Positions 1 to 7,662 of a stretch of 19,866 nt of DNA are shown here, piece after piece. The translations under genes and the position numbers were made by a program. The stretch spans positions 1-19,866 of the forward strand of contig DAOUBX010000247.1 of NCBI GenBank assembly GCA_034432445.1, read 5' to 3'. Within the stretch, counting starts at the first letter, position 1. Each line of letters begins with the position of its first letter. This stretch comes from JANWYQ01 sp034432445 (lineage in GTDB: Bacteria; Chloroflexota; Anaerolineae; JAAEKA01). The notes beneath the pieces are model-generated. The model was not told the DNA's origin and did not search any database. It was given only the letters and a program-made list of their open reading frames with translations.

Positions 1-90
1 CCGGGCACTTAAGGCTGCGCTGGCCAGGGCGTCTGCAGAGCCGGCTCAAGCTGTAAACCGGTCGCAAGTGCCCGGCACCTGAATAGTTAC
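1..90 (-). mobile_element. Partial IS66-type MITE, copy 1 (cut by window start)
   Basis: This is the reverse complement of the element at 19778-19866 and is identical to it over 89 bp. It differs from the complete copy at 18099-18209 at three positions. Its GTAACTATTC end, read on the minus strand, is complete and stops at position 90. The other end lies outside the window, so no target duplication can be checked. There is no coding capacity. The following gene starts only three bases past its edge. Confidence 0.85.
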
Positions 91-93
91 CTT

Positions 94-465
94 ATGACAA
101 TGACACAGCCGCCGATTGACCGGCAGATCACCTTTCTTTACACGCGCGACTTGGCGACAACGGCGCGCTTCTACGAGGACATCATGGGGTTGCCGCTGGC
201 CATCGACCAGGGTGACTGTCGCATCTACCGGGTCAGCCGCGACGGTTACCTGGGCTTTTGTCAGCGTGCGGCCGCGCCCGAGCAGCCGCAAGGCATCATT
301 CTCACGTTTGTCACCGACCAGGTGGATGCCTGGTACGACTACCTGCGCCGCCAGGGCGTGGCCTTTGAGCACCCATCCACCTCCAACCCGAAGTACGGCA
401 TCTATCACTGCTTTCTGCGCGACCCCAACGGTTACCTGTTGGAGATCCAACGCTTCGAGTCGTAG
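94..465 (+). CDS. VOC superfamily (glyoxalase/bleomycin resistance-like) protein
   Basis: This 123-residue protein is the length of a single VOC module with two beta-alpha-beta-beta-beta repeats. The first repeat starts at FLYTRDLATTARFYEDIMGL (residues 14-33). The second ends in the family signature DPNGYLLEIQ (110-119), in which Glu117 is the usual second-half metal ligand. His93 and His105 are other possible ligands. The usual first-repeat His/Gln ligand is not obvious, because the strand reads ITFLYT, so metal use and substrate are uncertain. Members include glyoxalase I, ring-cleavage dioxygenases and antibiotic-binding proteins. The start at 94 is three bases after the MITE, and a second ATG lies at 100. 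Neither has a Shine-Dalgarno site, because the upstream sequence is MITE DNA. The thioesterase gene follows after 14 bp and is probably co-transcribed. Confidence 0.85.
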   Translation: MTMTQPPIDRQITFLYTRDLATTARFYEDIMGLPLAIDQGDCRIYRVSRDGYLGFCQRAAAPEQPQGIILTFVTDQVDAWYDYLRRQGVAFEHPSTSNPKYGIYHCFLRDPNGYLLEIQRFES

Positions 466-479
466 AACCAACCCACACC

Positions 480-1352
480 ATGCCCCTGACACACGAGCGC
501 ACCTTTCGCGTGCGCCATGCTGAGTGCGACATCCACGGCGTTGTGCGTGACGCCAACTACCTGCGCTACATGGAGTCCGCAGCTTTCGACGCCTCGGCCG
601 CGGCCGGCTATGACCAGGCCCGCTACCAGGCCATAGGCTGCTTGTGGCTGATCCGCGAGACGTCCATCGACCTGCGCGGCGAACTGCGTATGAACGATGC
701 GGTGACCGTGAAGACCTGGGTGGCCGACTTCCGTCGCGTGCGCTCACGCCGCGCCTATGAGCTGCGCCGGGTAGCGACGAACGAGGTCGTTGCCACAGCC
801 TATACCGACTGGGCTTTCCTGGAGGCAGCGACCGGTCGGCCGGCGGTGATTCCGGCAGAGCTGATCGCGGCGTTCTTTCCAGAGGGGCCGAGCGACCAAC
901 CGGAGCCTCGTCCCCGCTTCCCTGCGGCCGAGCCGCCGCCGGACGCCTTCACCATGCAGCGTCGCGTGGAGTGGCGCGACCTGGACAGCGCCGGCCACGT
1001 CAACAACGCTGCGTACCTGGACTATGTAGAAGAGGCTGCGCGGCAGCACCTGGCGGCCGGCGGCTGGCCAACAGCTCGCCTGGCAGCAGCCGGACTTGCC
1101 CTGGCGGCTCGTCGGCACCGCATCGAATATCGCCAGCCGGCGCTGCCCGATACCACCCTGCGCGTGACGACCTGGCTGGTCGCCACAGAGCCCCACGCTG
1201 CGACACGTCACACAACCATCCAGCGCGCGGCCGATGGCGAGCTGCTGGCGCAGGCACGCACCACATGGGGCTGTGTTGACCCCACAACGCGCGCTGCCCT
1301 GCCGATTCCCCGAGCGCTGCTGGACGACCTGGCCGCTGTCGCCCCTTCGTAG
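480..1352 (+). CDS. Double hot-dog acyl-CoA/acyl-ACP thioesterase
   Basis: This 290-residue protein contains two hot-dog domains. The N-terminal one (about 5-130) has HAECDIHGVVRDANYLRYME, with Asp17, Gly20, Asn26 and Tyr27. The C-terminal one (about 158-280) has the clearer 4-hydroxybenzoyl-CoA thioesterase/YbgC signature WRDLDSAGHVNNAAYLDYVE, with Asp169, Gly172, His173, Asn175/176 and Tyr179. A Pro-rich linker (about 136-155) joins them. Tandem hot-dogs of this size are typical of the acyl-ACP thioesterase family, which hydrolyses acyl thioesters and releases free fatty acids. The natural acyl substrate cannot be told from sequence. The ATG at 480 has no Shine-Dalgarno site and lies 14 bp after the VOC stop, so translation may depend on the upstream gene. 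Oddly, the TAG stop (1350-1352) lies inside a dispersed palindromic repeat. Confidence 0.85.
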   Translation: MPLTHERTFRVRHAECDIHGVVRDANYLRYMESAAFDASAAAGYDQARYQAIGCLWLIRETSIDLRGELRMNDAVTVKTWVADFRRVRSRRAYELRRVATNEVVATAYTDWAFLEAATGRPAVIPAELIAAFFPEGPSDQPEPRPRFPAAEPPPDAFTMQRRVEWRDLDSAGHVNNAAYLDYVEEAARQHLAAGGWPTARLAAAGLALAARRHRIEYRQPALPDTTLRVTTWLVATEPHAATRHTTIQRAADGELLAQARTTWGCVDPTTRAALPIPRALLDDLAAVAPS

Positions 1353-1373
1353 TCACGACTTCAGTCGTTGCTA
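1343..1373 (+). repeat. Dispersed palindromic repeat (CCTTCGTAGT family) at a gene end
   Basis: The sequence CCCTTCGTAGT leads into ACGAC-TTCA-GTCGT (1355-1368), with TAG at 1350 pairing to CTA at 1371. It belongs to the same family as the copies inside the genes at 15024-15138 and 16094-16192. No T-run follows, so it is not a classic intrinsic terminator, although the hairpin could protect a 3' end. The thioesterase stop codon falls within it. Confidence 0.65.
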
Positions 1374-1390
1374 CCACTTGGGAAGTCAGC

Positions 1391-1420
1391 TTGCTTGCAT
1401 CCTACGCCCCTTGCTATAGA
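1391..1420 (+). promoter_or_regulatory. Possible sigma70-type promoter for the DUF309 gene
   Basis: TTGCTT (1391-1396) and TATAGA (1415-1420) are separated by 18 bp. The ATG at 1430 would be within a few nucleotides of the transcription start, a leaderless arrangement. This fits the lack of any Shine-Dalgarno sequence before that ATG. The -10 is good and the -35 only fair. Confidence 0.4.
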
Positions 1421-1429
1421 CTTGTGCCC

Positions 1430-2233
1430 ATGAACTCTGCGCCCTTGTCTGATATCCCTCGGCCCCGGCCGCCGATCCTTGCCCTGTGCAGCGACCTGTT
1501 CTTCGCCACCCGCCTGGCCGACGTCATTCGCCAGCAGGGCGGCGAGCCGGTATTGACGGCCACGGCCGCTGAATTTCGCCAGGGCCTGGAGCGCTGGCCG
1601 GCGCTCATCCTAATCGACGTGCACGCGCTGCCGGCCGAGCAGTGGCAGCCAGAGGTGCGCCGCGCCAAAGCTCTGCCGCAATCGAAGCACATCCCCATCT
1701 ACGCGTTTGGCAGCCACATGGACACGGAGGCCCTCAAGGCGGCGCGGCAGGCGGGCTGCGACCACGTTTGGGCGCGCTCCCGCTTCATGGAGGAGCTGCC
1801 CCAGATCGTCCACCAGCACATCGATCCTCCCGCAACTTACCCAGAGGGATGGGATGACCGGCCATCCGAGGCGTTCCTGCAAGGCGTGGCCCTGTTCAAC
1901 GCCGGCCAGTTTTACCGACAGCACGACGTCTTCGAGAAGCACTGGATGGAAGATCAGCGGCCCATTCGCGAGCTCTACCAGGGCATCCTGCAAATCGGCG
2001 TCGCTTTCCATCATATCGAAGATGGCAACTACCGCGGCGCGGTCAAGATGTTGCGGCGCGGGCTGCCACGCTTGCAGCATCTGCCGCCCGTGTGCCAGAC
2101 CTTGGACGTGGCCGGCCTGCGCGCTGCGGCTCGCAGCATTCACGACGAGCTGGTAGCGCTTGGACCGGAGCGTCTGGGCGAGTTCGACCGCGGGAAGTTG
2201 CGTCGAGTGCAGCTCCGGCTCATCGCGGAGTAA
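1430..2233 (+). CDS. Degenerate receiver domain fused to DUF309
   Basis: This is a 267-residue protein of two parts. Residues about 15-125 look like a CheY-type receiver: a beta strand ending ILALCSD, a second strand LILIDV with Asp63 at the phospho-acceptor site, and later strands IPIYAFG and CDHVW. The acidic pair is reduced to one Asp (22), and the conserved Lys after the last strand is missing (ARSRF), so phosphorylation is doubtful. Residues about 145-205 carry the DUF309 signature (FNAGQFYRQHDVFEKHW, then YQGILQIGVAFHHIEDGNYRGA). DUF309 is a small helical domain of unknown function with conserved His and Glu. An in-frame TTG at 1391 would add 13 residues, but it overlaps the putative -35, so I prefer the ATG at 1430. 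The domain pairing is clear; the role is unknown. Confidence 0.8.
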   Translation: MNSAPLSDIPRPRPPILALCSDLFFATRLADVIRQQGGEPVLTATAAEFRQGLERWPALILIDVHALPAEQWQPEVRRAKALPQSKHIPIYAFGSHMDTEALKAARQAGCDHVWARSRFMEELPQIVHQHIDPPATYPEGWDDRPSEAFLQGVALFNAGQFYRQHDVFEKHWMEDQRPIRELYQGILQIGVAFHHIEDGNYRGAVKMLRRGLPRLQHLPPVCQTLDVAGLRAAARSIHDELVALGPERLGEFDRGKLRRVQLRLIAE

Positions 2234-2311
2234 CACGGTGCATCGCCGGCCCCGTCGCTCTCTTGCGCCGCGACCGGCCCCCTGGCTCTTTCCCACCTTA
2301 CGGAGTTCTGC

Positions 2312-3343
2312 ATGCGCGCAGTGGTCATGTATAAGCGGGGCGGCCCCGAGGTGTTGCGCTACGAAACAGACTTCCCCGATCCTGTGCCAGGGCCGGATGA
2401 CGTGCTGATTCGCGTGCGCGCCTGCGGCATGAATCACCTGGACATCTTCACACGCGAGGGCGAACAGGGGGTGCGGCCTCCCTTGCCCCACATTCTGGGC
2501 ATGGAAGCGGCCGGCGACGTGGTGGCGGTGGGTGAAAACGTCAGCGGCGTGCAGGTCGGCGACCGCGTGCTGCCGCCCGCCAACGTCTCCTGTGGCCACT
2601 GCGAATGGTGCCGCCGTGGGGTCGAGAACCTCTGCCCGCACATGCAGGTGTTAGGCCGCACACGCCACGGCGGCTACGCCGAGTTGTTGGCCGTGCCCGG
2701 TCATAACATTTTGGTGCTGCCGCCGCAGTTAAGCTACGAACAGGCGGCTGCGTTTACCGTCGCCTTTGGCACAGCCTGGCACATGCTGGTCACGCGCGGC
2801 CGTGTCCAGACAGGCGAAACAGTGCTGATCTTGGCCGCCGGCTCGGTCGTCGGGTCGGCCGCGATTCAAGTAGCCAAGCTCTTCGGCTGCCGCGTCATTG
2901 CAACCGCGTCCAGCGATGAGAAGCTGGCCAAGGCTAAAGCGCTGGGCGCGGATGAGGTGATCAACTACGTCCAGGAGCGCTTCGACCGCCGCGCGCGCAA
3001 GCTGACCGACGGCCGCGGGGTCGATCTGGTGCTCGAGCACGTGGGCGCGGACACGTGGAAACAGAGCATTGCGGCGCTGGCGCCGATGGGACGCATCGTG
3101 ACCTGCGGCTCCACCACGGGCCGCTGGGGCGAGACCGACCTCTGGTCACTTTTCGGCAAGCAGCTCAGCCTAATCGGCTCGTTCGGCGCCACCTACGGCG
3201 AGCTTATGACCTTGCTGCCCCTGGTGGTCGAGGGCAAGCTCAAGCCGGTGATCGACCGCACCTTTCCCCTTGAGCAGGCTGCCGTCGCCCAGCAATACAT
3301 GGCCGAGCGACGCCAGTTCGGCAAGATCGTCCTGTTGATATGA
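2312..3343 (+). CDS. MDR-superfamily alcohol dehydrogenase/quinone reductase-like enzyme
   Basis: This 343-residue oxidoreductase has a GroES-like N-terminal domain (about 1-130) and a Rossmann domain (about 150-290). The structural-zinc motif is intact: four Cys in CGHCEWCRRGVENLC. Cys38 is the expected first catalytic-zinc ligand. The GHE motif reads GME in HILGMEAAG, so the usual second ligand, His, is a Met and the catalytic zinc site is incomplete. The nucleotide-binding loop is AAGSVVGSAAIQVAKLFG, a slightly relaxed GxGxxG, as in quinone reductase-like members. The reaction is NAD(P)H-dependent reduction or oxidation of a carbonyl or alcohol; the substrate is unknown. The ATG at 2312 has a Shine-Dalgarno-like CGGAG seven to eight bases upstream. 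The neighbouring genes give no pathway clue. Confidence 0.85.
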   Translation: MRAVVMYKRGGPEVLRYETDFPDPVPGPDDVLIRVRACGMNHLDIFTREGEQGVRPPLPHILGMEAAGDVVAVGENVSGVQVGDRVLPPANVSCGHCEWCRRGVENLCPHMQVLGRTRHGGYAELLAVPGHNILVLPPQLSYEQAAAFTVAFGTAWHMLVTRGRVQTGETVLILAAGSVVGSAAIQVAKLFGCRVIATASSDEKLAKAKALGADEVINYVQERFDRRARKLTDGRGVDLVLEHVGADTWKQSIAALAPMGRIVTCGSTTGRWGETDLWSLFGKQLSLIGSFGATYGELMTLLPLVVEGKLKPVIDRTFPLEQAAVAQQYMAERRQFGKIVLLI

Positions 3344-3384
3344 CCTCACCGAGAGGCTAACCGTCACGAAGGAACTCTGACCCA

Positions 3385-6117
3385 ATGCTCCAACGTTTCC
3401 ATGTGCTCGCGCTCTGTCTTGCGTTGGGCATCGCTGCGCTTGCGCCTCGCGTTGCCGCCCAAGCTACGCCGCCTGTGACCTATGACCGCTACGATGTCGT
3501 CCTCGCCATCCAGCCCGACGGCACGTTCGTCGTGCGTGAGACACAGCAGATCCGCTTCGATGGCCAGTTTACCCAAGCCTTCGCCGAGATTCCGCTTGCC
3601 TACACGACCCGCATCGACGACGTGCAGGTCTACGAGGACGACAAAGCCTTGCGCGCGGGCGGCGCCGGCCCAGGCACGTTCACCACGCAATACGAGGGCG
3701 ACAACCTTTACGTCGATTGGACCTTCTCCCCCACGCGTCCCGGCGATGTGCGCACCTTTACGCTGGCCTATACCGTCGTTGGGGGGCTGTGGGTCTACCC
3801 CGACCAGAACCTGCTGGAGTGGCGCGCGGTCCCTGCGGATCGCAGCGGCGTGCCGGTTTTGGCCAGCCAGGTCACCGTCATCTTGCCGGACGACCCGGCA
3901 ACGGGTCAACCGCCGCTCGCGCAGGACTTGAGCGCCGCCGCCTTTGGCCAGCCCGCCGCCTTCGAGATCGCCGACGGCAAGGTTGTCTTCACCAGCAACG
4001 GCTCAATCCCGGACGGTGTCGCGCTACAAGTGCAGGTGGGGTTTCCGCCTGAGCTGGTGACCGCCGCGCCACAGCCCTGGCAAGTCGCCGAGGACAGCGC
4101 CGAGCTCGCCTATCGTTATCGGCAGTTCGACACTGACATCGTCATCGCCGCCGATGGCGCAGTGACGCTGGAGGAGCGCCATACGATCGTCGTAGAAGCG
4201 GGTGCGCTGCGCCAGGGCTACCACACGATCAAACACGTCGCCCTGGACGAGGTGACAGACGTCCTCGTGCTGGAAGGCGATCAGTCCTATACGCTCAGCG
4301 ACGATGCCTGCGACTACTGCTACACGGTCGACCAGACGCCGCGTGCGCCCGATTGGGTGAGCTACGACCCGACCTACGACGTGGTCAAGACAGATGAATA
4401 CCTGGCGGGCGCAACGTCGGTCGTTTGGACGACGCCGGCGTTGGTGCAGGGGGAAGAAGCCACCTTCCGCCTGCGCTACCGCTTGCTCGGCGCGCTGGAG
4501 GTCAAGGACGATGCCCAGGTGTTCAGTTGGAACATTGTCTTCGACGAGCAAGATGTCGCCGTGGAGGCGGCCAGCGTGCGTTTGCACCTGCCACCCGGCG
4601 TCGAGCCGGCGGATGTTGCCATCAACGGGGCAACACTGAGCCCGGAGCCCCAGGCCGACAACTCGCTGTTGCTGCTGCCACCCAGCCCCATCACCTCCTA
4701 CGTCCCCTGGCATTTCAGCGTCGCCTTGCCCGCGACGGCTACCACAGCCACCAAGGCGCAGTGGCAGCAGGACATCGAGGCTGCCAGCCGTGCCGCACAG
4801 GCTGCGCGCGCTCAACGCGCCCGAACCCAGGTCTTGTTGGGCGGCCTGACCCTGGCCATCCTGACCGGCGGCCTGCTCAGCTTGCTGCTGATCTGGTATC
4901 GCTGGGGCCGCGATGAGCCGGTGCCGCTGCCGGCCGAGTATATCGCCGAACCGCCGTCCGACTTGGCGCCCGGCATTGTCGCCTACCTGCTGGATGAGCG
5001 GCCTTCCACCGACGGCGCGCTGGCTTCGCTGTTTCATCTGGCTACGTTGGGCCTGCTGCGCATCCAGATGACGCCGCGGATCAAGGTAGGACGCAACTGG
5101 AACGAGATGGTGAACGACGGCCAGATCATCGAAACGCCCGATGGCCGCAGCGTCGCCATCCCCCCGCACCTGGTTCGGCTCTACAACCAGCTGGCGCTGG
5201 CCATCCCCGTCAACTCGCGTCGCGACTTGGACGATCTGGCCAAGCCACTGCAGGCGGCGCTGCCCGACGTCTACGAGCAAATGGGCCAGGAAGCAGCCCC
5301 CTTGTTCAGCGTCGCGCCTGCCCAAGTGGTCAAGCAGTGGCGCAGCTTCGGGCAGGGGATTCTGTTGCTGGGCCTGTTGCTGCTTTTGACAGGGTGCGTG
5401 TATACGGCGCAGTGGGGCGTGATCGCGCAGGCTCCGGGGTTGGCCCTCACCTTGGTGGGCATGGCCTGGATCTTTGCCAGCCGCTGGATGCCGCGTCGCA
5501 GCCCGGCCGGCGCGCTGGAGATGGCCAAATGGCGCGCTTTTCGTCGCTACTTGCTCAACCTAAAGGACTATGGCAACCAGACCGAGGCGCAAGAGATCAT
5601 GGACCGCTATTTCGCCTACGCCGTGGCCATGGACGTGCAGGATGTGGTGCTGCGCGACGCCGAGGGCCTGGGCGCGCAGATGCCCGCGTGGACGCGGCCA
5701 ATGGTGGTGTCAAGGCGCGACACTGGTCAGCCCAGCAGCGGCAGCGGCTCCGGACAACTGCTTTCGGCGCGGCCCGCACCCATGACGAACGAGACCGGCC
5801 CCGCAGGCCAGCCGGCGGCGGCCAGCGACTTGTCCCTGAGCGGCCTCTCACGGCAGATGGGCGCCTCCCTCAGCCAGGCCAGCTTGAGCCTGGGACGCAC
5901 GTTGAGCACGGCAGCCGGCGATGGTCGTTCCACGCTCGACGCCATGGACAGGGCGGTCCGAAGCTCTTCCGGCAGCAGCACGCGTTTCTCCAGCAGCTCG
6001 TCGCGCCGCAGCTTCAGCTCGAGCTCCAGCCGCAGCAGTTCTAGCCGCTCGAGCAGTTCCAGCCGGTCGAGCAGCTCACGCAGCAGCGGCGGCGGCGGCT
6101 CGCGCGGGTTTCGTTAA
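3385..6117 (+). CDS. DUF2207 membrane protein with Ser/Arg/Gly-rich tail
   Basis: This is a 910-residue envelope protein. A signal peptide covers about 1-26 (LALCLALGIAALAPRVAA). Two DUF2207-type extracytoplasmic beta domains follow, opening with YDRYDVVLAIQPDGTFVVRE (about 34-230) and YRYRQFDTDIVIAADGAVTL (about 243-445). One membrane helix (about 482-505) leads to a basic WYRWGRDEP junction, a cytoplasmic segment, then a hairpin of two helices (about 656-676 and 680-700). The last 50 residues are almost only Ser, Arg and Gly, ending GGGGSRGFR, a variant of the Gly-rich tail typical of DUF2207 proteins. The family has no established function; members are anchored cell-surface proteins. AAGGA lies 11 bases before the ATG. 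murJ starts 9 bp after the stop, so the two genes are probably co-transcribed. Confidence 0.85.
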   Translation: MLQRFHVLALCLALGIAALAPRVAAQATPPVTYDRYDVVLAIQPDGTFVVRETQQIRFDGQFTQAFAEIPLAYTTRIDDVQVYEDDKALRAGGAGPGTFTTQYEGDNLYVDWTFSPTRPGDVRTFTLAYTVVGGLWVYPDQNLLEWRAVPADRSGVPVLASQVTVILPDDPATGQPPLAQDLSAAAFGQPAAFEIADGKVVFTSNGSIPDGVALQVQVGFPPELVTAAPQPWQVAEDSAELAYRYRQFDTDIVIAADGAVTLEERHTIVVEAGALRQGYHTIKHVALDEVTDVLVLEGDQSYTLSDDACDYCYTVDQTPRAPDWVSYDPTYDVVKTDEYLAGATSVVWTTPALVQGEEATFRLRYRLLGALEVKDDAQVFSWNIVFDEQDVAVEAASVRLHLPPGVEPADVAINGATLSPEPQADNSLLLLPPSPITSYVPWHFSVALPATATTATKAQWQQDIEAASRAAQAARAQRARTQVLLGGLTLAILTGGLLSLLLIWYRWGRDEPVPLPAEYIAEPPSDLAPGIVAYLLDERPSTDGALASLFHLATLGLLRIQMTPRIKVGRNWNEMVNDGQIIETPDGRSVAIPPHLVRLYNQLALAIPVNSRRDLDDLAKPLQAALPDVYEQMGQEAAPLFSVAPAQVVKQWRSFGQGILLLGLLLLLTGCVYTAQWGVIAQAPGLALTLVGMAWIFASRWMPRRSPAGALEMAKWRAFRRYLLNLKDYGNQTEAQEIMDRYFAYAVAMDVQDVVLRDAEGLGAQMPAWTRPMVVSRRDTGQPSSGSGSGQLLSARPAPMTNETGPAGQPAAASDLSLSGLSRQMGASLSQASLSLGRTLSTAAGDGRSTLDAMDRAVRSSSGSSTRFSSSSSRRSFSSSSSRSSSSRSSSSSRSSSSRSSGGGGSRGFR

Positions 6118-6126
6118 TCACGGTCT

Positions 6127-7662
6127 ATGGTTGCCAGTCGACACCAACTGGCCCGCGCTGCCGGGCTTGTGTCCATCCTCTTTGCTGTTAGCCGCCTGCT
6201 CGGCTTGCTGCGCGAGGTCGTCATTGGCGCGCAGTTCGGCACCGGCGCTGAGCTCGACGCCTACCTGGCGGCCTTTCGCCTGCCCGACCTCATCTTCTAC
6301 CTGGTGGCCGGGGGCGCCTTGGGATCGGCCTTTATTCCGACCTTTACCGCCAGCCTGGCCCGCAGCGGCGACGTACGCTACCTGGCGGCGTGGCGCCTGG
6401 CCAGCGCGGTCAGCAACCTTGTGTTGCTCGTGACGACTGCCTTGGCGATCGTCGCGGCGTTGCTGGCAAAGCCGCTGGTGGCTTACGTGATCGCACCCGG
6501 CTTTGCCCCAGAACAGCAGGCTTTTACCGTCACGCTCATGCGCATCATGCTGGTGACGCCGGTGATCTTCGGCCTCAGCGGCATCGTGATGGGCATCCTC
6601 AACAGCTTCCAGCACTTTCTGGCGCCGGCGTTGGCGCCGGTGGTCTACAACCTGGCAATCATTGCGGCCGCCTGGCTGCTGGCGCCGCGTTTGGGCGTGA
6701 TCGGCCTGGCGCTGGGGGTGGTCGCCGGCGCAGCGCTACATCTCTTGGTGCAGATCCCGGCCCTGCTGCGCCGCCGTCCGCGCTATACGCCGCACCTGGG
6801 CGTGGACAACCCCGACGTGCGCGAGGTCGGCCGGTTGATGGGGCCGCGCGTGTTGGGCCTGGCCGCCGTGCAGATCAACTTCTTGATCAACGCCAACCTG
6901 GCCTCGCGGCTGGCTCCCGGCAGTTTGTCGGCGTTCAACTACGCCTGGTTGATGATGCTCTTGCCGCAAGGCATTGTTGCCCAGGGCATTGCCACGGCCG
7001 TGTTTCCCACCTTGTCGGCGCAAGCGGCGCAAGGCCAGACCGAGCTGCTGCGCCGCACCCTGAACGGCGCGTTGCGGGCCGTGTTGTGGCTGACGCTGCC
7101 GGCTGCGGCCGGCCTGCTGATTCTGCGCCGCCCGTTGATCGAGGTTTTTTTCCAGCGCGGCGAGTTCACGGCGCAGTCGACCAACATGACCGCCTATGCC
7201 TTGAGCTTCTTCGCCTTCGGCCTGGTGGCCCACAGCCTGCTGGAAGTGATCACCCGCGCCTTCTACGCGCTGCACGACACCTGGACCCCCGTCAAAATCG
7301 GCATCGGCGCTATGGCCGTCAACATCGTTTTGAGCGTGTTGCTGCTGCGTCCCCTGGCCTACGGCGGCCTGGCACTGGCCAACACGATCGCCACCACGTT
7401 AGAAACGCTGATGTTGCTCTGGTTGATTCGCCCGCGGCTGGCCGGCGTGGGAGGGAGACTGCTGGTCAACACTCTGGTGCGCAGCCTGGCGGCGACTCTG
7501 TTCATGGCCGCCGCGCTGATGTGGTTTCTAGCGCGCTGGGGAGATGGCTCGGCCTGGCTGGTCGCCGTCGGGGGACTGGCGCTGGGCGGGCTGGCCTACG
7601 GCGGCGCGGCGCTGCTGCTCGGCCGTCGCGAGCTGCGCAGCCTCTTGCGTCGGGCCGCTTAG
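6127..7662 (+). CDS. murJ: Lipid II flippase MurJ (MviN family)
   Basis: This 511-residue multispanning protein of the MOP exporter superfamily moves the peptidoglycan precursor lipid II across the inner membrane. The N-terminus shows the family pattern SRLLGLLREVVIGAQFG, then LDAYLAAFRLPD and AGGALGSAFIPTF. Arg23, Arg29, Asp44 and Arg51 match conserved central-cavity residues of MurJ (Arg18, Arg24, Asp39 and Arg52 in E. coli, by motif alignment from memory). The length and roughly 14 hydrophobic segments are normal. There is no obvious Shine-Dalgarno site. The gene follows the DUF2207 stop by 9 bp, so translational coupling is likely. Its last 135 bp overlap the convergent glycosylase gene. 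Another wall-precursor gene, MurF-Alr, lies in a separate minus-strand operon 6 kb away. Confidence 0.95.
   Translation: MVASRHQLARAAGLVSILFAVSRLLGLLREVVIGAQFGTGAELDAYLAAFRLPDLIFYLVAGGALGSAFIPTFTASLARSGDVRYLAAWRLASAVSNLVLLVTTALAIVAALLAKPLVAYVIAPGFAPEQQAFTVTLMRIMLVTPVIFGLSGIVMGILNSFQHFLAPALAPVVYNLAIIAAAWLLAPRLGVIGLALGVVAGAALHLLVQIPALLRRRPRYTPHLGVDNPDVREVGRLMGPRVLGLAAVQINFLINANLASRLAPGSLSAFNYAWLMMLLPQGIVAQGIATAVFPTLSAQAAQGQTELLRRTLNGALRAVLWLTLPAAAGLLILRRPLIEVFFQRGEFTAQSTNMTAYALSFFAFGLVAHSLLEVITRAFYALHDTWTPVKIGIGAMAVNIVLSVLLLRPLAYGGLALANTIATTLETLMLLWLIRPRLAGVGGRLLVNTLVRSLAATLFMAAALMWFLARWGDGSAWLVAVGGLALGGLAYGGAALLLGRRELRSLLRRAA

Noticed and set aside
1343..1373. Intrinsic terminator after the thioesterase gene
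   Set aside because: The hairpin is short and no T-run follows it; the sequence belongs to a dispersed repeat family.
1391..1429. TTG start giving a 13-residue longer DUF309 protein
   Set aside because: The extension overlaps a putative promoter -35/-10, has no Shine-Dalgarno site and adds no domain sequence.
4024..5325. Long minus-strand open frame of 433 codons inside the DUF2207 gene
   Set aside because: It is a high-GC shadow frame with no family features; the plus strand has a signal peptide, membrane helices and conserved domains.
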